Shown piece after piece: positions 54,262 through 64,000 of a stretch of 64,000 nt of DNA. The notes under the pieces were generated by a model. It did no database searches and was not told the DNA's origin. It saw only the letters and a list, made by a program, of their open reading frames with translations. Source of the stretch: Hepsetus odoe (Eukaryota > Chordata > Actinopteri > Characiformes > Hepsetidae). Both the position numbers and the translations under genes were made by a program. The DNA is taken from positions 20,702,200-20,766,199 of the forward strand of contig CM029377.1 in NCBI GenBank assembly GCA_017165825.1, in the 5' to 3' direction. Each line of letters starts with the position of its first letter. Position 1 is the first letter of the stretch.

Positions 54262-54455
54262 CATTCCTGTACTTTTCACTTTATACTCTCAGTACATTAC
54301 TGTACTTTTCACTTTATACTCTCGGTACATTCCTGTACTTTTCACTTTATACTCTCAGTACATTACTGTACTTTTCATTTTATACTCTCAGTACATTCCT
54401 GTACTTTTTCCTTTATATTTTCAATGCATTCCTGTACTTTTTACTTTATGCTCCC
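54262..54455. repeat. 33-bp minisatellite (CATTCCTGTACTTTTCACTT)
   Basis: Six copies of the 33-base unit CATTCCTGTACTTTTCACTT plus TATACTCTCAGTA. Because 33 is a multiple of three, a 131-residue frame (54,182-54,577) stays open as YIPVLFTLYSQ repeats. This is not a gene. An inverted 1.5-copy relative is at 11,205-11,253. Confidence 0.93.
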
Positions 54456-55436
54456 TTTGCTCAAATGTCTTTCAAAGCTGCTCAGTCTGCAGAATTACTC
54501 AGCTCCTTCACAGACTGACTCAAAACCATTTCCTGATACAGTTATGCTGTCAGAACTTTTTGTTCGGAATTATTTGAACACTCTGTTTCCTCTTAATGAC
54601 CCTGCCTGAATGCAAAGGGAGTCCCAATGCACTCGTCCTGCATAATCTCTTTTTTTTTTTATTGATACGTTTCGAAAGTTATGCTTAACGTGAAAGTTAT
54701 GCTTAAATGTCTTACGAAATTTCAAAATGTTTTCCTCTGGTATCTTTGATGTCAGAAACACTTTGCTTCATTTTGCTTTCTTGTTTTATTCATGCCTTCG
54801 CTTTTGTTCCTTCGCTCATCTCTAAACGGACAGACATACTTATTTGCTCAGACCGTTTGGGTAATGACATGCTACCCAGAACAACTTGGCGGATTAGAAC
54901 CGGTTCCGGCATTCAAAACAATCTCTTTGTTAAGACTGAAGTTGTTCTGGCAGCGTTCATGAAACATTCAGAGCGTTCAAAGATCAGGTGATGAAAGTTT
55001 GATGCTTCCCAAAGAGCAGAGGCAAATGTCTCTGGCTGCACATCCCTGGGAATGTCTCAAGGAAAAACACCCTGAGCGTCTCTGGCCCCAAAGATCACCG
55101 AATAAGTTGCCTCTTTCAGGTGAAGAAGAGAGTGCAGGCAGGTGGAAAATAGGTTTAAACAGTGTTATCATTGCTTAAGTATCTTTGGTGGCTCCGAAGG
55201 TGTAGCCAGGTAATTGCAACAGTGTTTCAATTGGTTGCTAGGGTGTTGTTGGTGATTACTGTGGCATTGCAGGTAGTTGTTAAGGTGTATTTTTTTTTAT
55301 ATACTTCCCTACGGAATGCTCCTAGCTTTGGCAACAGCATAGCAACCATCTAGCATTAACAGGAACTGGAACTATCCAGCAGGAACTGTTTATGGGTATA
55401 TGGCTCACAAAACACGCAATTACAAAAGTACACACA
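54456..55436. other. unique sequence
   Basis: 55,180-55,300 has GGTTGCTAGGGTGTTG-like words of the CTAGCAACC repeat type. Nothing else recognised. Confidence 0.35.
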
Positions 55437-55558
55437 AACACACACACACACACACACACACCTTGCATCAAATTCACAAAACACACATTCATGGAACATT
55501 TGCCACACCTGCACCCTGCAAACGATGTGTTTATCTAAACCCTCATGCATCACATTTA

Positions 55559-55589
<31 letters not shown>
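55437..55589. repeat. two (CA)n microsatellites
   Basis: CA runs at 55,437-55,463 and 55,560-55,589. Confidence 0.95.
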
Positions 55590-55590
<1 letters not shown>

Positions 55591-55678
55591 CTGAGTGGTC
55601 CTCCTTAGGCTGGGAGTGTGTACGCAAATACAACTTGGAACTGAAACTGTCAATTATACAAACTCAAAATTAACCCAG

Positions 55679-55682
<4 letters not shown>

Positions 55683-55732
<50 letters not shown>

Positions 55733-55814
55733 GACAGCCCTGCAGAGTGAAGTGTATGTGGATAAGAAGAGTTTTAATGAAAGGCTCATATATAAACTTA
55801 TTAACACACACACA

Positions 55815-55882
<68 letters not shown>
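55683..55882. repeat. two long (CA)n microsatellites
   Basis: CA runs at 55,683-55,727 and 55,804-55,882 (the second has a TA interruption near 55,821). Confidence 0.97.
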
Positions 55883-55883
<1 letters not shown>

Positions 55884-56123
55884 GTGCAGCGTAAGCCAGA
55901 GCAGCATAATTACAGAACACAAATGAGATGCCGTCACCTTTCACTGCACTATATGCGTGTGTCTTGTAGCGCACATGTGTGTCATTCATCCACTGATCTG
56001 AGCATATGGAAAAGGCTTTTCCTGACGCATGATTACGTGTGTGTGTCTCAGGAGATGTGCTGTTCTTCAGCATCTTCACTATGATAAATTTACTGCTCTG
56101 GGACAAACCATGGCTCAATGGGG

Positions 56124-56360
<237 letters not shown>

Positions 56361-56364
<4 letters not shown>

Positions 56365-56470
56365 TTAATCAAACAAAGGAAAAAAAAGTCTAAGAAAAAT
56401 GATGACAGAATGGAGAGATAGAGGGATAAAAGAAAGAGAAAAATGAGAAAATGGAAAAGGGAGATAATGT
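56361..56470. repeat. purine-rich tract
   Basis: A/G-rich plus strand (GAAAGAGAAAAATGAGAAAA) continuing from the GA runs. Confidence 0.6.
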
Positions 56471-56679
56471 TTAAAAGAAGCACAGGGAGGATGGGATCCG
56501 AGAGAGGAATGGGCGACGAAGGACGCCGGAGGTGAAAAAAAGCCAAGAACTTCAAGAACGTGGTCGCTGCGTTTCTTACACCACGGCAAATCAGACTACG
56601 TGAAATTATGGGATGTCCTCAGGGTTCATGTGTGACATTTTTCCGCTCTAGCTGAGATGTTATACCCCCCTCCCCCACA

Positions 56680-57065
56680 GGCCTCACCCACTCCCACTTT
56701 GGAAACCATAGAAACTGCTTGGCAAGATCCCAGCAACAAAAAAGCCAAAAAAAAAAAAGAATACTGCAGAAAAAAAAATGGTGGATGGTGGGCGTAATAG
56801 ACATATATGTCAGATAGTAACCTCTCAGCAACATCCTGGTAACCACTTTGGAAACCATAGAAACAGCAAAGAAAATGACCTAAATTCTTCATCATCTGGC
56901 TAGCATGACCTGGAATGCCATTGCAACCCACTAACAATTTCTTTGAAACCACCAGACCACCTAGCAACCACCTGGAATACCAGATAAATCAACCTACAAC
57001 AAAACATGCAAACAGAAAAAATGTTTAATGAAATGGATTACCATAGCAACCGTTTGTAATGTAAC
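56680..57065. repeat. degenerate CTAGCAACCACCTGG / GGAAACCATAGAAAC repeat
   Basis: The words GGAAACCATAGAAACTGC, CTCAGCAACATCCTGGTAAC and CACCTAGCAACCACCTGG recur. GGAAACCTTAGAAACG appears again at 57,250. A reverse-complement form lies at 60,590-60,680 (GGTGGTTGCTAGAGTGG). Confidence 0.6.
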
Positions 57066-57399
57066 TGTAAAGAACAGACAGCAGTTATTAGTGAGGGTTT
57101 GAACTTCAGTTAAAGAAAGGTTTCAGATGTTGCCAACATTCAGGCATCAAGGTGACCTTGCTTTTTTGAAAAGGTTAGAAAGACAGAATGCTGTACACAG
57201 TAAAGACATATTTTGTGTAATTAAGCAATTAACACCTTGGTAACAATTTTGGAAACCTTAGAAACGAATTGGCAGCATCAAAGTAATGACCTAAAGTCCC
57301 AAAACAAAATTAGAAAATTAAACATCTCTGCAAAAACATGTGACCAGATGTGAACGATGTCTCAGAAGTTTTGGTGTGATTGAATCTTTTAAAATTGCT

Positions 57400-57910
57400 T
57401 TAAAATTGATGCATTTACACCTGCATTTCTAAAATGGATCAGCTCAATCCCGATTCTTGAGGTCACCCTCAGGCCTTCTGATTTGAGTGATCAGGCTTAA
57501 AACTGGTTTGACACGGTGCAATCACACCTTCAAGTGTATCTGGATCCTGATGCAGGAAGTGTTTTGGATTAAAATCTGATTTATAAATGTAAAAATATTT
57601 ATGTGGATCCGCTTGATTATCCTGATTTTCAAAACTCATGTGACAACAAGATCTAGGAGTCACATTCCTCCTGGAGTGATCAGTTTTAAAACCAGTTTCA
57701 TGTGGTGCGTTCACACCTGCATTTCAAAGGTGAATCAGCTCAATCCCTATTCAATGCCCATTCTTGAGGTGACCAGGGGTCTCAGACCTTCTGATTTGAG
57801 CAATCAGACTTAAAACTGGTTTAGAATGTGCTGTGTTCATACTTCTGTTCATACTTATAATGCGCTGTGTTCATACTTCTAATGTGGATCAGCCTGATCC
57901 GGGTCCTGAT
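57400..57910. repeat. tandemly duplicated ~130-250-bp unit
   Basis: Three diverged copies carry GATTTGAGTGATCAGGCTTA and AAACTGGTTT, then TTCACACCTGCATTTC and ATCAGCTCAATCCC (around 57,415-57,530, 57,675-57,745 and 57,790-57,900). Confidence 0.7.
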
Positions 57911-58049
57911 TGTCAAGATGCATGAAGTGACCGGATCAGAGGAATGCGATGGCTAGAAAAAAAGAAAAAAAAAAGATGCCTCCTTTGATCAAGTATTGAC
58001 CTTTTAACGTCCGATGTTAGCAGCAGGTCGCATGACTTTTCTGGAAGCT

Positions 58050-58500
58050 TCACAAAAAGAAGCTTTTCGTGTTTGGAGCTCTTGTCCCGGGAGGCGAGTC
58101 AGGAAAAATCTATACAGAAATCATCATGTTCAACGTCCTTAAGTGGGTTGTAATTTTAATCCAGACTGGCATGTTTACGGGGATGAAGGCTGCTAGTTGT
58201 GATTTCCACCTCAAGGGCGAATGTTTGGGAGATGAATTTGCAGCGTTGGCGTGGAGGAAGGAGTAAAATGCTGGTAATTAAGCCATGCATTTCTCTCCGA
58301 ATGCATGTGCCGGCATAATTACTCTCAGCGGTAGATGACAGAAGCTTCTCTTAATTAAGACATGCTGCAAATGATGGGGCAGCTCAAGCTATTTTCAAAC
58401 GGGCCGAATTTCAGAGGCAGGAAAGGAAATCATGTTTTTTTTACTGAGCTCAGGTTAGTCAGGGAGCCCTGGATGACGGATGTGGATGAAACTGTTCGGA
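58050..58500. other. complex non-repetitive island
   Basis: Contains GGTAATTAAGCCATGCATTT, GCCGGCATAATTACTCTCAG and CTCTTAATTAAGACATGCTG: three TAATTA-type cores in about 110 bases of balanced sequence. Candidate conserved non-coding enhancer-like element. The 65-residue frame at 58,069-58,266 is unconvincing. Confidence 0.35.
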
Positions 58501-58561
58501 CTTCAATCTGAATTCACTTGCTGTGTGAACATATCACTCTTCTGATGGGCTTTCTCATCTT

Positions 58562-58996
58562 TGACTGCACTGTGATGACTGTAAAGTTTGGTGGAGGAGG
58601 CATAATAGAACCGGATTGTTTTAGTTTCATCTTTGGACAATTCTACACCCAACCAAATACACCCAACTTTGTGGGAACAGTTCAGGGAAGGACCTTTCCT
58701 GTTCCAGTAATGACTCCGGCCCAAAGCAAGGTCCATAAATACACTGTTGGTTATGGAAGAACTTCACAAAGCCCTGACCCCATACATCCCCTTTTGGATG
58801 AACCAGAGCCAGATCTTCTCAAACGTCTGTGCTTCACAGATACCAATCCGGACAAACATTTCCAGGGACATTGTAAAATCTTTTGGGAACTTTCCAGGAA
58901 GAGTTGAAGCTGCTGAGCTGGAAACTGAAGACCAATATCATTATGATGGATTTGGAATGGGATGCCCCTGTAGGCCAGATGTCCCAATCCTAGCAG
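58562..58996 (+). pseudogene. Tc1-like transposase relic (family A)
   Basis: Plus-strand remnant with CTGTAAAGTTTGGTGGAGGA, CCAACTTTGTGGGAACAGTT, CAAAGCAAGGTCCATAAATA and CTTTCCAGGAAGAGTTGAAG. It ends in AGATGTCCCAATCCTAGC, a decayed terminal repeat of the same family as 44,713 and 49,741. The DDE-region codons that normally surround CAAAGCAAGGTCCATAAA are shifted and partly deleted. Overlapping frames of 129 and 112 residues are pieces of it in wrong frames. Confidence 0.8.
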
Positions 58997-59733
58997 CTGT
59001 AACTCTGTGTTGTGCCTCATTTCATTGTCTACGTAAATGTGTGTGTGCCGTTAAATCTCTCTCACACACAGCGTCACGTTTCTAACTACGAATTACACAG
59101 GCTAATATTAACTACAGGATCACTTCCAGTTCAGTTCCATTACCTCCGTTCACTGCAGCCACTTGTCACTTCTTCATCCATGCCCTTCAACACACATCTC
59201 AGGGGTTTCAGACTCGTACTGTAATCTTACAATACAAGCCCATAAAATACACAAACAGTCCCTTTACATTCAGGGTTCCGGTTCCTATCTGCAATGGCCA
59301 ATGTTTCAAGTCAAGGTAGAACATCTTATTTTCTACTAATGTGAGACAGAACCAAAAATACCAAAAAGCCACGCTGACTCAACCAGATACAGGTGTGTAA
59401 AGGTTGCCAAACTTGAGCTGGATGCCAAGTTTCCTGCCCAAACCTCACCCTGAGGTCAGGCTGTACTGAATACTTCACCCAGTCTGGTCTCAATTTTTGA
59501 ACAAGCTTGGAGAACTTCAAGTTCCTCTGGCTCCTCCGGTTTCTCTAAGTGTTGACGCTACAAAGAACAGCCAACAGACCCCACACGCACTGACGGGAGG
59601 AGAATCAATGGCATGATTGTGGGCTGTACTACTGGAACCCGGAGCAGCAGTGCAGCCACACACTCCACCGATCGATATAGTTCAGGCATCCACTATTAAT
59701 GAAGTCTTCCAATACACAAAAAGACATTTCAAA

Positions 59734-59737
<4 letters not shown>
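58997..59737. other. unique sequence
   Basis: No feature recognised. Confidence 0.4.

Positions 59738-59771
<34 letters not shown>
59738..59771. repeat. (CA)n microsatellite
   Basis: CA run of about 34 bases. Confidence 0.95.
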
Positions 59772-59773
<2 letters not shown>

Positions 59774-59816
59774 ATGTTCATGTACAGTTTCTTTTCTTCT
59801 AATTTTTTCCTGAATG

Positions 59817-59930
59817 TGGACATGGGCGGTGCTGGAGTCTATCCAAGCTCTCACAGGGACGAATTCGTGGACACCCTGGATAGGTCACACACACTGGCAG
59901 AGGGAAAACACAATCACACATAAACCATGG
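59817..59930 (-). mobile_element. SINE type-a/Rex3-tail-like fragment
   Basis: GGCGGTGCTGGAGTCTATCC, AAGCTCTCACAGGGACGAAT and GACACCCTGGATAGGTCACA resemble, in reverse, the GCCCTGTCCAGG..TGGCGACC body segment shared by type-a SINEs and common fish repeats. Confidence 0.45.
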
Positions 59931-61260
59931 AGACAACTTTTCTGTTGTCATCGATAAAGAGTTCCAAAATACAACAGCAGGTCCCAGGACTTAACTTGAT
60001 CTTCGTGAAGCTTCTTTAACAGAATTTCAGAGACATTTCAGATCAGGAGCCCCTGTGGATTAAAGCAGGAACACGTCTGCAAGGCTTCTCTTTCTGAGAA
60101 GGTGTCTAAATTGTGTTGTATCCGAAAATGGAGATCACTTATTTAATTTATTGACTATCAGATTTCCATTTATAGCGGCACGTGTTGTTTTTCCCAACAA
60201 ACTTTGACAAGGAAGTGTGGAAGCGGCGAGCTGTCCGATATCAGAGACGTCCCACTGTCTCCAGCTGTCGCGTCGACAACAGAGCAGCACAGGCACCAGC
60301 CGTGAGAGCAAACCTTCAGCAAACCACAAAAAGAGGGAAAACACTTCAGTGCGGTTTTCCTCCCACAAACCTCTAGTCTATCAAAGCACACACACACACA
60401 CACTGCAACCACTTAAAACACTTGCCTGCACAAAAATAAATACCAATACCAACCAACCATGATGTTGTGGTTTAGACTTTTGAACAAATCCCAAGTTGAG
60501 CGTCGTTGTGCACCAGTCCAGAAAACCTGACACTAGAGAGTGCTTTCCTTAAATAAACCTACATGCCTGGTTAGCATGGTGCTGGTGGTGCAATGGTATC
60601 CCAGGTGGTTGCTAGAGTGGGGCTCCCACAGGTGCTCGGCATTCCAAGCGGTTGCTATTTCCACCGTTGCTATGTCCACCGTCTATATTTGCACGAGTGT
60701 GAGATGACCGATTACAATGATTTTCCAAGCTTGTTTAAATTTATTTACAGCCAAATATGATGAAAGTGCATAGAGAGGACAGTTATACTGAATGATGGGG
60801 GAGAGGGAGGACTGCACTACACAAATAGGGAGGGAGAGATGACATTTAAACTGAGTGATGAGGAGAGGGAGAATCACCCTACCCACCCAGAGAGAGAGAG
60901 AGGACAGTTATACTGTAAGTGAACAAATCAACAAGAAGGCATTTCTGTCAGAACCACACACGCGCATGCACACACACACACGCACACACACACTGTTTAT
61001 AGCTGAGGGTGATTATTCAGCAGGACACACACAGGAAGAGGAGGATCAATGTATTCTCGCTCTCTCTCTTTCTCTCTCTCACACACACACATCAATAATG
61101 AGTCATTACTAAGCAGGGGGTGGAGAAAAAAGTAAGGAATGGAGAGAGAGAAAGGATTACAGTCAGAATAAGCAGCAAAAAGAGACAAAACAGAATATGG
61201 ATATTGAAGAAAGAAAGAATAAAAAAAAGAGAAATGGATGGTTTAAAAAATAGAGAGACA

Positions 61261-61262
<2 letters not shown>
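59931..61262. other. unique sequence with short CA and GA runs
   Basis: Short CA runs at about 60,384-60,402 and 60,960-60,993, GA at 60,888-60,902 and CT/CA at 61,056-61,090. No gene or larger element recognised. Confidence 0.4.

Positions 61263-61309
<47 letters not shown>
61263..61309. repeat. (GA)n microsatellite
   Basis: GA run of about 47 bases. Confidence 0.97.
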
Positions 61310-61312
<3 letters not shown>

Positions 61313-61502
61313 ATGGAGTAACAGATGGTGGTGTTTTTCATCTTCAGTAATGCAGAAATCTCTTCAAACTAAACTCCAGAACTCTGCATATGTTCCTGTG
61401 TGTGTGTGTGTGATTGTGGTGTGGTGTGGTGCTGACAAACACCTTCTTGTTTATCTGTTCACTTCAGTCTTGCTAATTCAGACTCATTTATACCTGCTGC
61501 TA

Positions 61503-61527
61503 ACAGAACAGAACAGAACAGAACAGT
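61503..61527. repeat. (AACAG)n microsatellite
   Basis: Five AACAG pentamers. Confidence 0.9.
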
Positions 61528-61639
61528 GCAGAAAGAGAGAAGAAGTGAAAGGGAAACAGGAATAATGGAAGAAGATGGGGACAAAGACAAGAATGAAAAG
61601 AAAGGAGTGCTAGCTAGGGAGGAGGAGGAGATGCTTTTT

Positions 61640-61830
61640 ATTGGTTTTACTGTGGGGTTAAGTGTTGGGGTTTATTGGTGGATATTAGTAGATGAATAGT
61701 GGGTTTTAGTAACAGTGGAGTTAAGTAGTTAAGTTGGGGTTTAATAGATTAAGAGTGGGGTTTAGTGGAATAACAGTGGGTTTTATTAGTGGGCATGAGT
61801 AACGTTAGGGTTTATTGGAGGGTGAAAATG
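61640..61830. repeat. GGGGTTTAGTGG-type degenerate minisatellite, arm 1
   Basis: Degenerate roughly 20-22-bp units such as TTAAGAGTGGGGTTTAGTGG and AACAGTGGGTTTTATTAGTG. They are the reverse complement of the array at 62,190-62,670. Confidence 0.75.
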
Positions 61831-61987
61831 TAATGTTTAATGGTTGTTTTTGAATTTAATTCATTTAAGGTCTGTGTCATACAGGATGTGTGTGTGTGTG
61901 GTTTATCTGAGCTCAAATGTATCATCTTTCTCTCAGAGTGCTGTATGATTTCTCTACAATATCGTGGAAAAACATGGATGTGCACAA

Positions 61988-61988
<1 letters not shown>

Positions 61989-62038
<50 letters not shown>
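61989..62038. repeat. (CA)n microsatellite
   Basis: CA run of about 50 bases between the two inverted minisatellite arms. Confidence 0.97.
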
Positions 62039-62040
<2 letters not shown>

Positions 62041-62189
62041 CTTGAAATGAAGACACCACTCTTTTCATAATGCTGACTCCTGAGAATGTTAATTTATTTA
62101 CGGTGACAAATATATTTATATAAATAAATACATATACAATGCACTCACTCATAGAGGGGGAAAGGGGAAGACAATGATGGAGGGGAAAA

Positions 62190-62670
62190 TATCCACTGAA
62201 CCCCAGTGTTAATCCACTAACCCCCAGTGTTAACCTACTAAACCCCACATATAATCCATTAAATCCCAAAACTAAACCTCAATGTTAACCCACTAAACCC
62301 TAGTGTTAACCTACTAAACCCCGCCTTTAATCCACTAAACCCCACCACTAAACCCCAGCAATAATCCATTAAATTCCACTGTTAACCCACAAACCCCTAA
62401 CATTAATCCACTAAATCCCACCACTAATCGACTAAACCCCATTGTCATACCACTAAACCCCTTGGTAAACCCACTAAATCCCACCTTATCCCTCTAAACC
62501 CCACCATTAAACCCCACTGTTAACTTAGTAAAACCCACCACTAAACCACATCAGTGAACCCCACTTACCAACAGTAAAAAATCCTTCCATGAACCCACTA
62601 AAACCCCATGTTACCCCACTAAACCCCACCTTAATCCACTTAACCTCAACATTAACCTACAAAACCCAAG
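62190..62670. repeat. CCACTAAACCCCAGTGTTAAT minisatellite, arm 2
   Basis: About twenty degenerate copies of a 20-22-base unit, CCACTAAACCCCAGTGTTAA or CCACTAAACCCCACCACTAA. Inverse orientation to 61,640-61,830. Confidence 0.88.
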
Positions 62671-62684
62671 TGTAAGAGTGTGTA

Positions 62685-62990
62685 ATATCGATTCGTTGTG
62701 AACTTCTGTTGCTTGTTTGCCACAATAGCCTTGTAGCTGGAGTGCTAAAACGCTAGTATGAAAGTCCAAACCTGGCTGGGCCGAGAGGGATGCTGGCGGG
62801 CTGGTGCTGCAGTTTTCGGCTGAATTATCGCTTTAATGACCTCGACCTTCCATTCAGCAGAGTGAGAGGATTTATTTTATTCACGTTGGGCTCACCTTCA
62901 TGATGAAACCCAGCTGCGGAAACTGAAAGGCCTCCACCTGCTCATCTGGGACGTGTCATACAGTCTTCATCATTAATAAATCATTAATTC
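62685..62990. other. complex non-repetitive island
   Basis: GC-balanced, no repeats: TGCAGTTTTCGGCTGAATTA, TCGCTTTAATGACCTCGACC and GATGAAACCCAGCTGCGGAA. Frames are short. Candidate conserved non-coding element. Confidence 0.3.
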
Positions 62991-63380
62991 AGCAGGTCTT
63001 AAAGCACCTCCTGATACTTTTCTTTAGAACTTTTTACAAAAAAAGTTGCGTTATGCATTTATTAAACATTTATTGAGCATATAATTCACATTTCCTACAC
63101 ATTTATTACCAAACATTAAAAAAGTTTCAAAATTATCCTTCTGTCCTCCACACCAGGTCTATTATATTCTTTAATTAAGTTTATTTTTATACATTTTAAT
63201 AAAATTTATTGCACATTTATTACCAATAAATGACAAATACTTAACCAACATGAGTTTTAAAAGACCTGCTCTGCAAAGCTTTCTCCTAAAGAACATTTAG
63301 GACACAATGGACAAACATTTTTGACAGTTCTTGGGACAAAACAGACAGATAATCTCTAAAAACGGACCTTATAAATGAAC
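62991..63380. other. AT-rich unique sequence
   Basis: TTTATTAC/ACATTTATTA words recur. Nothing else recognised. Confidence 0.4.
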
Positions 63381-64000
63381 TTTCACAAACTGATGGAAAT
63401 TAAAGATAGACATGGATGATTAAAGTGAACATTCTGACTGGACAAAGTATGAGAGAGATGTGCATATTGGTGGATGTTCCATGTAGACAGGCCTTATAGA
63501 TGGACAAAATGGACAGATGCTCTACATTGATATATTGGAAGGTGTATCTAACTTGGGATGGTGGATAAATATGGAGTGGACAAAAAAATATTTTCTAGAC
63601 AAACGGATTGACAGATTTTGTAGGTGATCGTAGTGGAGAGATTATCTAAATGAACATAGTGGACATTTTTTCCAGAGAGACAGAATGGACCAATTTTGTA
63701 AAACTGAGAGGACAGGTGAACAAAGTGGACAGATTATCAAGACAAATTTAGTGGAAAATCTTTGATAGATAAACATAGTGGACAGATTATTTAGACAATG
63801 ATGGACATATTTTTTAGCTTGAACACAGTGGACAGATTTAAAAGACAAACAAAGTGGACAGATTATCTAGAAGAACATATATAACAGTTAATCTTGACTG
63901 CATGAATTAAAACTGTACAAATTATGTAAGGAAACAGGAAAGTGGTGGACACAGTGGAAAGACTTTCTAGCCAAACATAGTGGACAGACTATCTAGAAAA
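63381..64000. repeat. degenerate AACATAGTGGACAGATTATCTAGA minisatellite
   Basis: Degenerate copies of AACATAGTGGACAGATTATC plus TAGACA, spaced roughly 25-50 bases. They are densest from 63,600 to the window end, where the array is cut. Confidence 0.85.

Noticed and set aside
54182..54577. 131-residue frame of YIPVLFTLYSQ repeats
   Set aside because: Translation of a 33-bp tandem repeat. The period is a multiple of three, so the frame stays open by arithmetic.
58518..59085. 129- and 112-residue plus frames as a host gene
   Set aside because: The nucleotide sequence is recognisably a decayed Tc1-like transposase. These frames read it out of register.

Overview
The window reads as intergenic or intronic DNA of a ray-finned (teleost) fish. 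The evidence is a very high density of long TG/CA, GA/CT and TA microsatellites, a Rex3-type LINE with its GATG tail, an RTE-type fish LINE, several families of Tc1-like transposon relics, and tRNA-headed SINEs with near-consensus A and B boxes. I found no host exon, tRNA, rRNA or intact host gene. Nearly every long open frame is either a piece of a transposable element or a low-complexity repeat whose period is a multiple of three.

Layout. 0-5.8 kb: microsatellites, a 33-bp and a 36-bp minisatellite, Tc1-like scraps and AT-rich filler. 5.8-8.6 kb: degenerate GACTC-rich arrays interrupted by a solo-LTR-like repeat, whose second copy lies at 11.25-12.3 kb. 12.4-14.2 kb: a decayed jockey/CR1/L2-like LINE. 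15.1-18.0 kb: an RTE-type LINE carrying a small nested element. 19.1-21.8 kb: a complete but broken Rex3 (minus strand) with a 13-bp target duplication. 22-35 kb: microsatellites, Tc1 and RTE 3' fragments, a CATTC-type satellite (28.2-29.0 kb) and a 47-bp minisatellite. 35.8-40.5 kb: two arrays of a 20-22-bp minisatellite, the second with higher-order repeats. 41-44.7 kb: SINEs, a polypurine tract and a 20-bp array. 44.7-49.74 kb: a nested cluster, discussed below. 50-64 kb: SINEs, minisatellites, microsatellites, one more Tc1 relic and a few complex-sequence islands that could be conserved non-coding elements.

The most unusual object is at 45,615-49,628. Two direct repeats of about 270-290 bp start TGTCA, carry a polyadenylation signal and lie next to a G-rich polypurine tract, which is the layout of an LTR retrotransposon on the minus strand. 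The roughly 3.2 kb between them shows no protease, reverse transcriptase or integrase. It holds a short ORF that could be gag-like, then a long, nearly continuous coiled-coil reading frame and an acidic/proline-containing tail I do not recognise. This looks like a non-autonomous LTR element that mobilised an unrelated coding sequence. It sits inside a Tc1-like transposon whose two ends are now about 5 kb apart, and its own 5' LTR has since been hit by a SINE with a 6-bp target duplication. That gives a readable order: Tc1-like, then LTR element, then SINE.

Limits: all family names rest on recognising motifs by eye. No alignment, repeat library or database search was run. Coordinates of decayed elements are approximate to about 10-30 bases unless a target-site duplication fixes them.
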